Translations under genes and position numbers: made by a program | Notes under the pieces: model-generated | Databases searched by the model: none | Seen by the model: only the letters and a program-made list of their open reading frames with translations | What the model was told of the DNA's origin: nothing | Part shown: positions 17,730-25,716 of the stretch, one piece after another | How positions within the stretch are numbered: position 1 is the first letter of the stretch | Layout: each line of letters starts with the position of its first letter | Assembly: GCA_937967795.1 (NCBI GenBank) | Contig: CALBSK010000001.1 | Coordinates: 1-64,000, forward strand | DNA: 64,000 nucleotides | DNA from: an uncultured Alphaproteobacteria bacterium | GTDB lineage: Bacteria > Pseudomonadota > Alphaproteobacteria > UBA9655 | Reading direction: 5' to 3'

Positions 17730-20390
17730 TCATTTCTTATAATGCCCTTTACAAGAATGAATGATAATTTTCCCGGGTTCAACACGGTAGACCAACCTAT
17801 CTATACCGTTAATACGCCGAGACCAATATCCTTTTACCTTTTTAAGAAGTTCAGGTTTTCCTGCACCCTTTGTTCCCCAAGGTTCATTGAGAATATCTTG
17901 GATAAGTTCGTGAGCTTTTTTAGAATCGGACAGCAGTTGTTTAAAGTCCTCTTCTATTTGAGGGGAAAAGTATTCTATTTCAAATTCTTTTTGTTCAGAT
18001 TTCTGAGACTGCGATAGAGAAGCCGTCTTCAACTCACCTATTAGCTTTTTTAGTTTTTCTTTTTTAGCTTTATTCTTTTCTTCTTTACTTTTTGTCCCTT
18101 TCCAATTTTTTTGTATGACCTGGGAAGGTTGCTTAGCATCAGAAACAGCCGAAGAAAAACCTTTGTCCTGTAGAGGTACAGTTGGCTTTTCGTCCGATTG
18201 TTGTTGTTCTTCTTGAGCTTCTTTTCTCCAAAAGATGTCATAATCTTCTTTTTTTACCAAAAGAGACGGATCAAATTTAAAACCTGCAAGACCCGCTAAT
18301 TGCAATTGTTGCATACCCTTTTCCCAACGCAACTTGGGGTCCAGCTGGGGCTCTAATTCACCGTTGAGATATAGAAAAGCTAACGCTCCTTTTGCATTGG
18401 CTGTATTTGATTTTTTGAAAAACTCTGCAGCCATTTCAAGAAGCGACAACGGTTTGAGCTCTTCAACATTCAAAATTTTAAAAATATCTCCTTTCTTAAG
18501 CTCATCAATTGTAATTTCTCCGTTTATCAAAATCGCCCCTAAGTTGTGCAAGGATTCCGGAATATTTGCTTTAGCGAAGAGAGAGGCCGCTAATTGTGCA
18601 AGCGTACAGAATTCGTTAGGAGAGATTTTTAATATATTATTAAAACCATTTATCTTTCTTATTTCTTCCAAGGTAATTAGTTTTGTAGAAAGCATCGATC
18701 CCAATCGATTCCATGCCAATTCATCATTTGCCTTCACAAAAAGAAGAGCTGCTAATTGGTTAGCCGGCAAAGAAAATGGGTCTTGGATCTCAAGAAGTTG
18801 AAGCACTCCTATTTCCTCAAGTCGTTTTACAGTGATGGCATTTTCGAGAAGCAAAAGGCCTATATCATCAAGAGCAGTAGGAATATTAGCTCTGGCATAG
18901 TAAATAACTTCTAAATCAAGATCTGTGAGAGCAGCAGGCTTCTTGGCTTTTCGAGAAGATTTCCTCATTTGAGGAAGATTCGGAATTTTCATCTTTTTTA
19001 GTCGTTGATACGTTATTTTTTTCTCTCTTAAAAAAACCGCTAAGTTTTTCGAAGCCTCAGAATAAATATTATCGCTCTCCTTTTTGATAGCTGCCCAGAA
19101 ATAAGCGACTAAGTCCATATTTGTAAGGGATTTTTCCTGGTTAAGAAAAATAAAACTGGGAAGCTCTAAGTTCTTAAACTCCTCAACCGATATCTCATTT
19201 CTATAAAACATAGCTGCTAAATTGAAAAAGCCCTTAGCCGTATTTCCTTTAGCATACAAAAAAGTCGCCAGTTGAACATTCGTAAGAAAGTTTGTGAATT
19301 TAATGCCAAGATTATTATTGGAATCTATCTTCTGAAGATCTTCAGGGGTAATGTTACCTTGCTTACAAAGGTCTCCAAGCGTAGTTATAGCATTCGGTGT
19401 ATTTGCTTTTACTAAAAAGTATGCCCGAACCTTATCACAGGTAAGATCTTTAATACGGTCTAAATCTCTTTTCGCTTCTGTATTTTCAAGGTCCTGAATG
19501 TTAATTTTATTGTTTTCTAACCCGCGTGCTACCTCTTCTAATAGTACTGGCGTTTTTATGCGAACGAAAAGCTGTAAGATCCGTCTGTCTGCTATGTCCT
19601 GAGGGTAGATTGTGTTCATATCCCCCTTCTCAAAAGAACTTATTAAAGCTTCTAAAAATCGATTTTTATAGCGCTCCTCTTTGGATTTATCTTCGGAAAC
19701 ATTTGCTAGCATAATGTTTAATTTAGCTGTTCTTAATACTTTTTCTTCTTGAGAAGAAAAATCTGTAAATTCATTTTTATAATAACTATCATAAAGTTTA
19801 GTTACTCTTCTATCGATATATTCAATACCTATAATAGGATAATCCGAATCCACATTTTTTAAAAATTCTTGGGCCCTTGTTGTTTTAAGAGACGTTAGCC
19901 ATTTCTTGCTCAGATTATGCTGTCCGGTCTCTTCCCAATGAGTTTGAAAACTCGCAATGTACCAATTTGTTGCCTCGTCATCGTTCTTACCGGTTTCTTT
20001 ATAGGCGTTTCCAAGAAAAAGCATTGCTTGCGGATCACCATAGAGAGCCGCTCTTTTTAGGGTTGCTTTGGCCTCCTTATCTTTTTTTTCTAACATCAAT
20101 TTTAACCCATCTTGGCAAAGGGTTGTTCTTTCTTCTTTTGTATGTTTACCAAGGAAGTTCCCTAAAAGAACATACCGTTTTAAAAGTGTGAGAGGAGTAA
20201 TTTCTTCTCCTTTAAATTCTGCATACTCTTCCAGAGAAAGGGTTGTTGATAGAGAGCCAGAAGAGGTTACAGAAGGACGTGCTGGCTGGATAGGAGTCTT
20301 CTTATCTTCTCTTTCTTCCATCGCAAATGAAGGGGAAGACATAAGGCTTAAAATACTTGAAGAAACTAAAAGGAAAGCAACAAATTTCAT
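17730..20390 (-). CDS. Exported Sel1-type repeat protein with C-terminal YoeB toxin domain
   Basis: 886 residues from the ATG at 20390 (GGTGA upstream). Order: signal peptide (MKFVAFLLVSSSILSLMSSPSFA, about 1-23); helical Sel1/TPR-like repeats through about 700, with units such as FAKANIPESLHNLGAILIN and YARANIPTALDDIGLLLLE spaced about 45-55 residues; a low-complexity Gln/Lys-rich linker (about 720-800); and residues 802-886 matching the YoeB/Txe RNase toxin. The residues equivalent to E. coli YoeB E46, R65, H83 and Y84 are kept (E847, R865, H883, Y884; core GYWSRRI, DRLVY, GHY). No YefM-type antitoxin is adjacent. VgrG/PAAR-like genes lie just upstream on the same strand. Function as an exported RNase effector is inference. 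Confidence 0.85.
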   Translation of the reverse strand: MKFVAFLLVSSSILSLMSSPSFAMEEREDKKTPIQPARPSVTSSGSLSTTLSLEEYAEFKGEEITPLTLLKRYVLLGNFLGKHTKEERTTLCQDGLKLMLEKKDKEAKATLKRAALYGDPQAMLFLGNAYKETGKNDDEATNWYIASFQTHWEETGQHNLSKKWLTSLKTTRAQEFLKNVDSDYPIIGIEYIDRRVTKLYDSYYKNEFTDFSSQEEKVLRTAKLNIMLANVSEDKSKEERYKNRFLEALISSFEKGDMNTIYPQDIADRRILQLFVRIKTPVLLEEVARGLENNKINIQDLENTEAKRDLDRIKDLTCDKVRAYFLVKANTPNAITTLGDLCKQGNITPEDLQKIDSNNNLGIKFTNFLTNVQLATFLYAKGNTAKGFFNLAAMFYRNEISVEEFKNLELPSFIFLNQEKSLTNMDLVAYFWAAIKKESDNIYSEASKNLAVFLREKKITYQRLKKMKIPNLPQMRKSSRKAKKPAALTDLDLEVIYYARANIPTALDDIGLLLLENAITVKRLEEIGVLQLLEIQDPFSLPANQLAALLFVKANDELAWNRLGSMLSTKLITLEEIRKINGFNNILKISPNEFCTLAQLAASLFAKANIPESLHNLGAILINGEITIDELKKGDIFKILNVEELKPLSLLEMAAEFFKKSNTANAKGALAFLYLNGELEPQLDPKLRWEKGMQQLQLAGLAGFKFDPSLLVKKEDYDIFWRKEAQEEQQQSDEKPTVPLQDKGFSSAVSDAKQPSQVIQKNWKGTKSKEEKNKAKKEKLKKLIGELKTASLSQSQKSEQKEFEIEYFSPQIEEDFKQLLSDSKKAHELIQDILNEPWGTKGAGKPELLKKVKGYWSRRINGIDRLVYRVEPGKIIIHSCKGHYKK

Positions 20391-20416
20391 ACAAATCACC
20401 AAAATAAATAATGTTC

Positions 20417-20444
20417 TTTATAGGACAAACAAAAAAAGGGTCAA
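20417..20444 (-). promoter_or_regulatory. Promoter of the Sel1/YoeB gene
   Basis: On the minus strand TTGACC (20439-20444) and TATAAA (20417-20422) are separated by 16 bases, a good sigma-70 match, 27 bases before the ATG. This suggests the repeat/toxin gene has its own promoter even though it follows the VgrG group by only about 110 bases. Confidence 0.6.
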
Positions 20445-20502
20445 CAAAAATTATTAAAAAGCCATCTCTTGTTTTTGGAATCTTATTTTCTGAACGGCTT
20501 AG

Positions 20503-20895
20503 CTAGGGAACCATGACGGTGAAATTTCCGGGTTCATCGACGTGAATAACGCCTGCCCATGTACACATCAGAATTGATGTTTGATCAAGAGCAGGGGGCC
20601 CTTGGACCATCACATTGACAGCTTCCGAAACCCACGGGCTGACGGTTGCAGGAATACACGGTTGGGGTGTTAAGACACCAGCTGCTGCAATCGTTGCCGC
20701 TGAAACAACCGGATTCGCAAGAGAGATACACTCTCCAAAGGGCATAATGTTTGCAAGCGGAACCATATCGGAAATGTTCCCCATCAGCATACCTTCTGCC
20801 ATCACCGTTCGATCAGGCAAGACAACCAGTGGAGTGGGTGCAAGGCCAAAAGAACATTGAAGAAGAGACGTTGTCCCCACAACCGCAAGGGTCAT
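20503..20895 (-). CDS. DUF4280 PAAR-like spike-tip protein
   Basis: 130 residues matching the DUF4280 PAAR-like family: LLQCSFG, a proline-rich start, NIMPFGECISLANPVV, TPQPCIPATVSPW and SILMCTWAGVIHV. Members cap VgrG-type spikes and carry or recruit effectors. The regularly spaced Cys (C14, C55, C79, C110) are typical of the family. The ATG overlaps the stop of the MORN-type gene (ATGA), which follows vgrG by 6 bases, so the three form an operon. Confidence 0.8.
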   Translation of the reverse strand: MTLAVVGTTSLLQCSFGLAPTPLVVLPDRTVMAEGMLMGNISDMVPLANIMPFGECISLANPVVSAATIAAAGVLTPQPCIPATVSPWVSEAVNVMVQGPPALDQTSILMCTWAGVIHVDEPGNFTVMVP

Positions 20896-21581
20896 CTTTC
20901 AATTCCAAGAGACGTAGGATTTCCGTGAGCATCATAATATTGAGGTTTGCGGACAAGACGTCCTCGATCAAAAACAAGAATTTGTCGGACCACGCCGTTT
21001 TCATAGAAAGATTTGAATTCTCCCGTCCGTTGTCCTTGCACATACAGACCCGATTCAAGAAGAGATCCCCCGGGATAATAAGTCAAAGCAGGTCCATCTA
21101 AGAGTCCCTGCCGATAATGAAGAATTTTTTTGACACGCCCAAAAGCATCATAGGAAGTTGATGTTCCCTGTTTGAATCCCTGTTCATACTGGATGCGGGA
21201 ACGCACCAAGCCCCCCTCATCATAAAGGGTCGTCTCACCATGTTGTTTACCTCCCTGAAAAGTTGTCTGCATAAGAGGACGCCCCTCTTTGTAGAATTCA
21301 GCTAATCCTTGGGGAATCCCTTCATGATAGGTTATTCTTTCCTTAAGTTTCTGTGAACCATCATATCGCCTGGACTCGCCATGAAGAAGGCCTTTTTCAA
21401 AGGACTGATGGGAGACCAGATTTGCATTCTCATCATATTGTTCTAACACACCATGGAGCTTTCCGTCGACTTTCTGACCTAAGAATCGCTTTCTCCCCGA
21501 AAAGGGAGCGTTCTCTTCCCTACGAAGATCTTCTATGACATCTTCGGCCTCTAAAATGTCCTGTCCCATGTAATCATCCAT
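20892..21581 (-). CDS. MORN-variant / YwqK-like repeat protein
   Basis: 229 residues, mostly about seven repeats of roughly 23 residues of the MORN-variant type (for example GLLHGESRRYDGSQKLKERI, GKQHGETTLYDEGGLVRSRI, GLLDGPALTYYPGGSLLESG). No signal peptide. Annotated relatives are often called YwqK-family antitoxin. Lying between vgrG and the PAAR-like gene, it could be an adaptor/chaperone for spike assembly, an immunity protein, or part of the cargo; the sequence does not decide. A short acidic N-terminal region (about 1-25) precedes the repeats. Confidence 0.72.
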   Translation of the reverse strand: MDDYMGQDILEAEDVIEDLRREENAPFSGRKRFLGQKVDGKLHGVLEQYDENANLVSHQSFEKGLLHGESRRYDGSQKLKERITYHEGIPQGLAEFYKEGRPLMQTTFQGGKQHGETTLYDEGGLVRSRIQYEQGFKQGTSTSYDAFGRVKKILHYRQGLLDGPALTYYPGGSLLESGLYVQGQRTGEFKSFYENGVVRQILVFDRGRLVRKPQYYDAHGNPTSLGIER

Positions 21582-21587
21582 GCGTAT

Positions 21588-23591
21588 TTATCCATTAAGT
21601 GTTATTAAACCTCCTGTGACTTCGACGGTTGAGCCTTTGACAGAAACCGTAGCGCCACCTGTGACATCAACAGCAGCCCCGGCTTTGATAGAAGTATCTA
21701 CTCCTGCTTCAACCGATACTGCAGCCCCGGCTTTTGCAGAAAAATCAACTCCTGCTTCTGCTGTAACAGACTCTCCTGCTTTCATAGAAAGGGTTTGCGC
21801 TGCATCAACGCTAAAATTACCCGTGCATTTAAAAGAAATATTCCCTGTGACATCAAAACTCACATTCCCTTTAGCACAAGTCACACTGATATTACCTTCA
21901 TCTAGTTGTATGGAGTAATCGCCTTTAACAATTTGCAAAGACTTCTTTCCATTGATCAATTTTAAACTATCATTGCTTTGTTCACCTTGGCGCTGTTCCT
22001 GCTGCTCCGCTTCAGCTTTCAGGAGAATCGTACGGTTCCCTCCCACAATGGTAATGTCTTGGTTGTTCTGAATATCAATTTTAAAATCTTTTTGAGCATG
22101 AATATAAATTTCCTCCGATTCTCTTTTGTCTTCAAATCGAAATTCGTTATAACCCGGTGTTGTATCTTGTTCTTTCTTACTTGTCTGACTTTTGATTGTT
22201 GATTTCGTGGGCGTATCAGGCAAATAAGGGGGCTTGTTTTCCCCATTATAAACCGATCCTATCACCAGGGGTTTATCCGGATCTCCATCGATGAAAGAAA
22301 CGACAACCTCTTGCCCCACCCGGGGGGTGAATAAAGCTCCCCATTTCTGCCCCGCCCATAGGGTCGCTACACGAATCCAGCAGGATGTGGTGTCATCATT
22401 TTTTTCAGAAGGATCCCAGTGAAACTTAACTTTAATCCGGCCATATTCTTCCGTGTAAATTTCTTCCCCTTGTTTCCCCGTGACTTTTGCAGTTTGTGTT
22501 CCATAAATGCGTGGCCTGGGTGTTTTTTGTACTGGTCGAAAAGGAACTGTCGCAGGAAAAGCGCGATAATTATTTTTATAAAGAGGGGCTTCTCCTCCTC
22601 CTTCAAGAAGGCGCGCTTCGTGAATAACTTCATAAAGAACGTAAGTCAGATTTGCATCTGATCTGGGATGTTTTTCCAACTTAAACTTATAGCCTGCCAG
22701 AAAAAAAGGAATCATAGAAAGACCTTCTATCATTTTTTGAGGGGCTTCTTCTGATTCCAATTTCACTTTGACAAGGTCATTCCCACGGGTTTGTTGATCA
22801 TAAATTTGATCATAGGTGGTGATTTCTCCTCCTCCTGCGTCTTTTTTGCCTTTGGCAAGGGCTTTTAAGGGGGTTTGAGGAGCCATATAATTATAGCTCT
22901 TGAGTGTATTACTTCGCGGAACAATTTGCTGAGTAATAAAACAGGAGCTGACCTTCAGCATAAATTGTTCATGGGGAGCCGCATCATGAAAGCTGGCTGT
23001 GGCCGCATTGGGGCAAAGAGGATGACCTGCGATAGAATCGATAAGAACAAGAGTGTGATTCCCTTTATTTTGTTCAAAAAAATAATAAATCCCTTCTTCC
23101 TCCATAAGTCGGGAAATAAAATTAAAGTTGGTTTCGTTATATTGAACACAATAGTCTCGTTGTTGCGTGCCTGACGTTGTGACTTGACTGGAATAGGGAA
23201 TTTGATTCTCCTCGAGTACGGTTTTAATAATATCGAGGGCTGATTTATTTTGAAAAATGCGGCATTGCCCAGAAAAAGTTAAAAGCCAAAGCTTAGGATA
23301 AAGCGTTGCCCGATAAACACTCCACATCTTAAGAGGCTTAAAAGGGGTGTCATCTTGTTCAAACCGTCCCATAATTCCATTATAGGTTCGCGTCAAGGAT
23401 CCTACCTTTACGGATACGGTTGCTGATTTTCCCATAAGAGAATCAAATTCGACCTCCCGACTTTCCGCTGTCATTAAAAGAGTGTATTCGAAAAGATCGG
23501 AGAGCCGTTCAACGCCTCGAAAATCATTGAGTTTAAAGGAAGTTCCACCAGACGTTTTGACATCCAAAAAAATTTTGGCTTTTTCTGCCAT
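21588..23591 (-). CDS. vgrG: Type VI secretion spike protein VgrG
   Basis: 667 residues. A gp27-like base spans about 1-375, including GSLTRTYNGIMGRFEQDD, NETNFNFISRLMEEEGIYYFFEQ and a typical VgrG hinge. A gp5-like OB fold follows at about 380-465 (YGRIKVKFHWD, CWIRVATLWAGQKWGALFTPR, GDPDKPLVIGSVYN). The C-terminal beta-prism has eight-residue periodicity, ending in two 16-residue repeats (611-642, AEAGVDFSAKAGAAVS type). No extra C-terminal enzyme domain. Ribosome-binding site AAGGA. It heads the vgrG - MORN - DUF4280 operon; other T6SS structural genes are not in the window. Confidence 0.93.
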   Translation of the reverse strand: MAEKAKIFLDVKTSGGTSFKLNDFRGVERLSDLFEYTLLMTAESREVEFDSLMGKSATVSVKVGSLTRTYNGIMGRFEQDDTPFKPLKMWSVYRATLYPKLWLLTFSGQCRIFQNKSALDIIKTVLEENQIPYSSQVTTSGTQQRDYCVQYNETNFNFISRLMEEEGIYYFFEQNKGNHTLVLIDSIAGHPLCPNAATASFHDAAPHEQFMLKVSSCFITQQIVPRSNTLKSYNYMAPQTPLKALAKGKKDAGGGEITTYDQIYDQQTRGNDLVKVKLESEEAPQKMIEGLSMIPFFLAGYKFKLEKHPRSDANLTYVLYEVIHEARLLEGGGEAPLYKNNYRAFPATVPFRPVQKTPRPRIYGTQTAKVTGKQGEEIYTEEYGRIKVKFHWDPSEKNDDTTSCWIRVATLWAGQKWGALFTPRVGQEVVVSFIDGDPDKPLVIGSVYNGENKPPYLPDTPTKSTIKSQTSKKEQDTTPGYNEFRFEDKRESEEIYIHAQKDFKIDIQNNQDITIVGGNRTILLKAEAEQQEQRQGEQSNDSLKLINGKKSLQIVKGDYSIQLDEGNISVTCAKGNVSFDVTGNISFKCTGNFSVDAAQTLSMKAGESVTAEAGVDFSAKAGAAVSVEAGVDTSIKAGAAVDVTGGATVSVKGSTVEVTGGLITLNG

Positions 23592-23694
23592 TCTTATTTC
23601 CTTTGCTCCCTTTTAATTTGAATTTAAATTCACCCTCTTTATGGTGCAAGAAATAACTTTATAAAATTCTTAATTCTCGTGTTCTCTCATTTAG

Positions 23695-23755
23695 CTTGCA
23701 GTGTAATTTCAAGGAATGTTTAAAACTACACTGTAAGCCGTATAGGTAACGTTAC
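23695..23755. promoter_or_regulatory. Hairpin and palindrome between vgrG and the binding-protein gene
   Basis: CTTGCAGTGTA (23695-23705) pairs with TACACTGTAAG (23727-23737) over 11 positions with one G-T pair and a 21-base loop. A perfect 10-base palindrome GTAACGTTAC lies at 23746-23755, 2 bases from the end of the next gene. There is no T run, so a simple terminator is doubtful; an operator or the 3' end of the binding-protein mRNA are alternatives. Confidence 0.35.
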
Positions 23756-23757
23756 GA

Positions 23758-24675
23758 TTATAGCCTCTTCTGTGTTCCCACATACTCCTCTGTCTTGTCA
23801 GGAAATTCCACAGGAGGCAGCGGTATCTTCGGATGTTTTAAAATAAAGTTCACCATGCGCCCTGTTTGCCGACCAACTTCAACCTGATCAGGTCCAAGAG
23901 CGGCTAATGCACCTTCACCAACGATGTCAACATCACTGACAAAGGCAGGGATACCACAATCTTCTGCAGTCTTTACGACACTTTTAAAAGCGGCTAAGGC
24001 AGTGTTGTCATTATTGATAAATACGGCATCCACTTTACCACAGAGACTTTGGGTTGCTGCTTGAACTTCGCTTGTTTTTGTAGCTGTTGCCATGACCAAC
24101 TTTAAATCAAACTCTTTGGCGACTTTTTCCATGGTTCTGTTTAGCGCTACGGAATTGGCCTCACCAGGATCGTAAACAATCCCAAGAATCTTGAGATGAG
24201 GAAGAATTTTTTTGAAGAGCTTGAATTGGGGCTCAACGGCAACAAAATTGGAAACACCTGTGACATGCCCTTCCGGTGCTTTAAGGTTCATGATAAGTTT
24301 TGCTCCAACAGGATCGGTAACTGAGCTAAAGACAATAGGAATTTCAGTTCCTTTAGCCGCTGTCATAGCCGCTTGGGCGGCTTTTGTCCCAATGGCCACA
24401 ATAACATCTGGATGAGTAGAGGCAAATTTTTGAGCAATTTGTGCTGCTAAAGCAGCATTCCCCTGGGCTGATTGAAAATCCACACTGAGATTTTCTCCTT
24501 CTTTATACCCCAACTTTTGAAGTTCTTCGAGAAGACCGTGGTGAGTCGCATTCAAAGCAGGGTGTTCTGTGGTTTGAAGGATGGCTATTTTTGTGGGAGA
24601 GCTGTGAGCAGAAGAAAAGGAAATAAAAAAAAGGGTAAGAGTAAAAGTTTGAATCAGATTTTTAAGAATATACAT
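23758..24675 (-). CDS. ABC transporter substrate-binding protein (TrpX/COG2984 type)
   Basis: 305 residues with a signal peptide (cleavage near SSAHSS, residue 25). The body matches the ABC_sub_bind family: TTEHPALNATHHGLLEELQKLGY, PDVIVAIGTKAAQAAM, IPIVFSSVTDPVGAKL and VAVEPQFKLFKKILPHLKILGIVYDPGE. These proteins bind aromatic amino acids or related ligands in the periplasm. Permease and ATPase genes normally follow but are absent here, so it is an orphan in this window. The ribosome-binding site is AGGAAC. The leader and upstream stretch carry a palindromic repeat. Confidence 0.88.
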   Translation of the reverse strand: MYILKNLIQTFTLTLFFISFSSAHSSPTKIAILQTTEHPALNATHHGLLEELQKLGYKEGENLSVDFQSAQGNAALAAQIAQKFASTHPDVIVAIGTKAAQAAMTAAKGTEIPIVFSSVTDPVGAKLIMNLKAPEGHVTGVSNFVAVEPQFKLFKKILPHLKILGIVYDPGEANSVALNRTMEKVAKEFDLKLVMATATKTSEVQAATQSLCGKVDAVFINNDNTALAAFKSVVKTAEDCGIPAFVSDVDIVGEGALAALGPDQVEVGRQTGRMVNFILKHPKIPLPPVEFPDKTEEYVGTQKRL

Positions 24676-25050
24676 TTTAGGTTCCTCATTTTATTAAGTT
24701 GTATCCATTGAAGTCTGGGAAAGTTTTGATGATGATGTCGATGCATAGATTTTCTCCAATAATTAAATGAAAAAGAAAAGAGCTTCTCCTTCTTCCTAAC
24801 TTTACATTTTTTGTTAAAAAAAGAAAGTCTTATCCCTAGATAAAAAACGTTGCAAAAGGATCTTCCTGAACAATGTCATGCCGAAATGATCCCCGATCAA
24901 GTGAGGGACTAAAGATTCAGGATAACAGCTTTATTTAAAGAATTTAAGAACCTACGTCGGCAGTTTTTTAAATTTTCCCCAGGAGCATCCACATTGCATA
25001 GTTCCCTTAATTAAAAGACTTTCAGAAGGAGCGGGAATTTTTTAAATAAA
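24676..25050. other. Gene-free stretch between the binding-protein gene and the XRE regulator
   Basis: Contains the leader of the minus-strand binding-protein gene and a degenerate copy of the palindromic repeat (24849-24953). The remaining bases are AT-rich with no supported gene. Confidence 0.5.
24849..24953. repeat. Palindromic intergenic repeat, degenerate copy 1
   Basis: Begins GTTGCAAAAGGATCTTCC, contains ACAATGTCATGCCGAA and ATTCAGGATAACAGC, and ends TTTAAAGAATTTAAGAACC. The same blocks occur at 28681-28807 and 56810-56918. The internal hairpins and the right terminal inverted repeat are decayed compared with the 28681 copy. Confidence 0.65.
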
Positions 25051-25093
25051 TTGATTTACTTGTTCAAAATACTTAGATATTATATTGAACAAG
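25051..25093 (+). promoter_or_regulatory. Promoter with palindromic operator for the XRE regulator
   Basis: CTTGTTCAA (25059-25067) and TTGAACAAG (25085-25093) form a perfect 9-base inverted repeat with 17 bases between. It overlaps a promoter-like pair TTGATT (25051-25056) and TAGATA (25074-25079), spacing 17. The downstream gene encodes a helix-turn-helix protein, so autoregulation is the natural reading. Confidence 0.6.
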
Positions 25094-25114
25094 CATTCAG
25101 GAAAAAGAAAATGT

Positions 25115-25597
25115 ATGACAACTCTATTAAAAGATCAAATTCTCAATCGTATGAAGGCTCAACATCTTTCTATTTCTGCACTCGAAAGAAAAGCGGGCTT
25201 AAATCTTCACTCTGTTAGAAATATTATCAAGGGCAGGATTAAAAAACCCAGCGCACATTCTCTCCAAGCTATAGCAGAGGCTTTAGAATGTTCCGTTCTT
25301 GATCTCATAAATTCATCTTCATCTTCCGATTCACAATCTGCGAAGACGGTTCGGGTAAAAATGAAAAGGTCGTCCCTTTTAAATGAATTTAATCTCATGA
25401 AGACTTGTTTTGAATCCGTTACCAGGCTGGTAAAGGAAAAAAAGATGAGTGTGGCCATTGATGATTATTTGTCTATAATAGAAATTATTTATTTTTATTC
25501 CATAAGTGAAGATCCTTTAAAAGTAGACTCTAAGTTTATCAATTGGATAATAAATAACGAGCTTTCTGAGGCTGACACTCTTCTTCCTTACCCCTAA
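25115..25597 (+). CDS. XRE-family transcriptional regulator
   Basis: 160 residues from the ATG at 25115 (AGGAAAAAG upstream). A TTG at 25085 would start inside the operator palindrome and is rejected. Residues 2-60 form a helix-turn-helix of the Cro/C1 type (LSISALERKAGLNLHSVRNI then AEALECSVLDLINSS). The C-terminal 90 residues (FNLMKTCFESVTRLVKEKKM and following) are helical and unrecognised, probably for dimerisation or signal sensing. It stands alone with its own palindromic operator; targets beyond itself are unknown. Confidence 0.85.
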   Translation: MTTLLKDQILNRMKAQHLSISALERKAGLNLHSVRNIIKGRIKKPSAHSLQAIAEALECSVLDLINSSSSSDSQSAKTVRVKMKRSSLLNEFNLMKTCFESVTRLVKEKKMSVAIDDYLSIIEIIYFYSISEDPLKVDSKFINWIINNELSEADTLLPYP

Positions 25598-25716
25598 TTA
25601 TATGAATATGAGTGAAAGAATTTAAACTATTTTTCCAACCTCTTGTTTTTATTCTGGAGAAGGGAGAGTGGGAAGATAGGTTTAGAAGGTGGATATTTGA
25701 TGACGTATCCCTTGGA

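Noticed and set aside
17733..17987. Classical YoeB-YefM toxin-antitoxin module
   Set aside because: The YoeB segment is continuous with the repeat protein frame, has no start of its own, and no YefM-like gene adjoins it.
20390..20402. TTG start at 20402 for the Sel1/YoeB gene
   Set aside because: The ATG at 20390 gives a cleaner signal peptide and has GGTGA at a proper distance.
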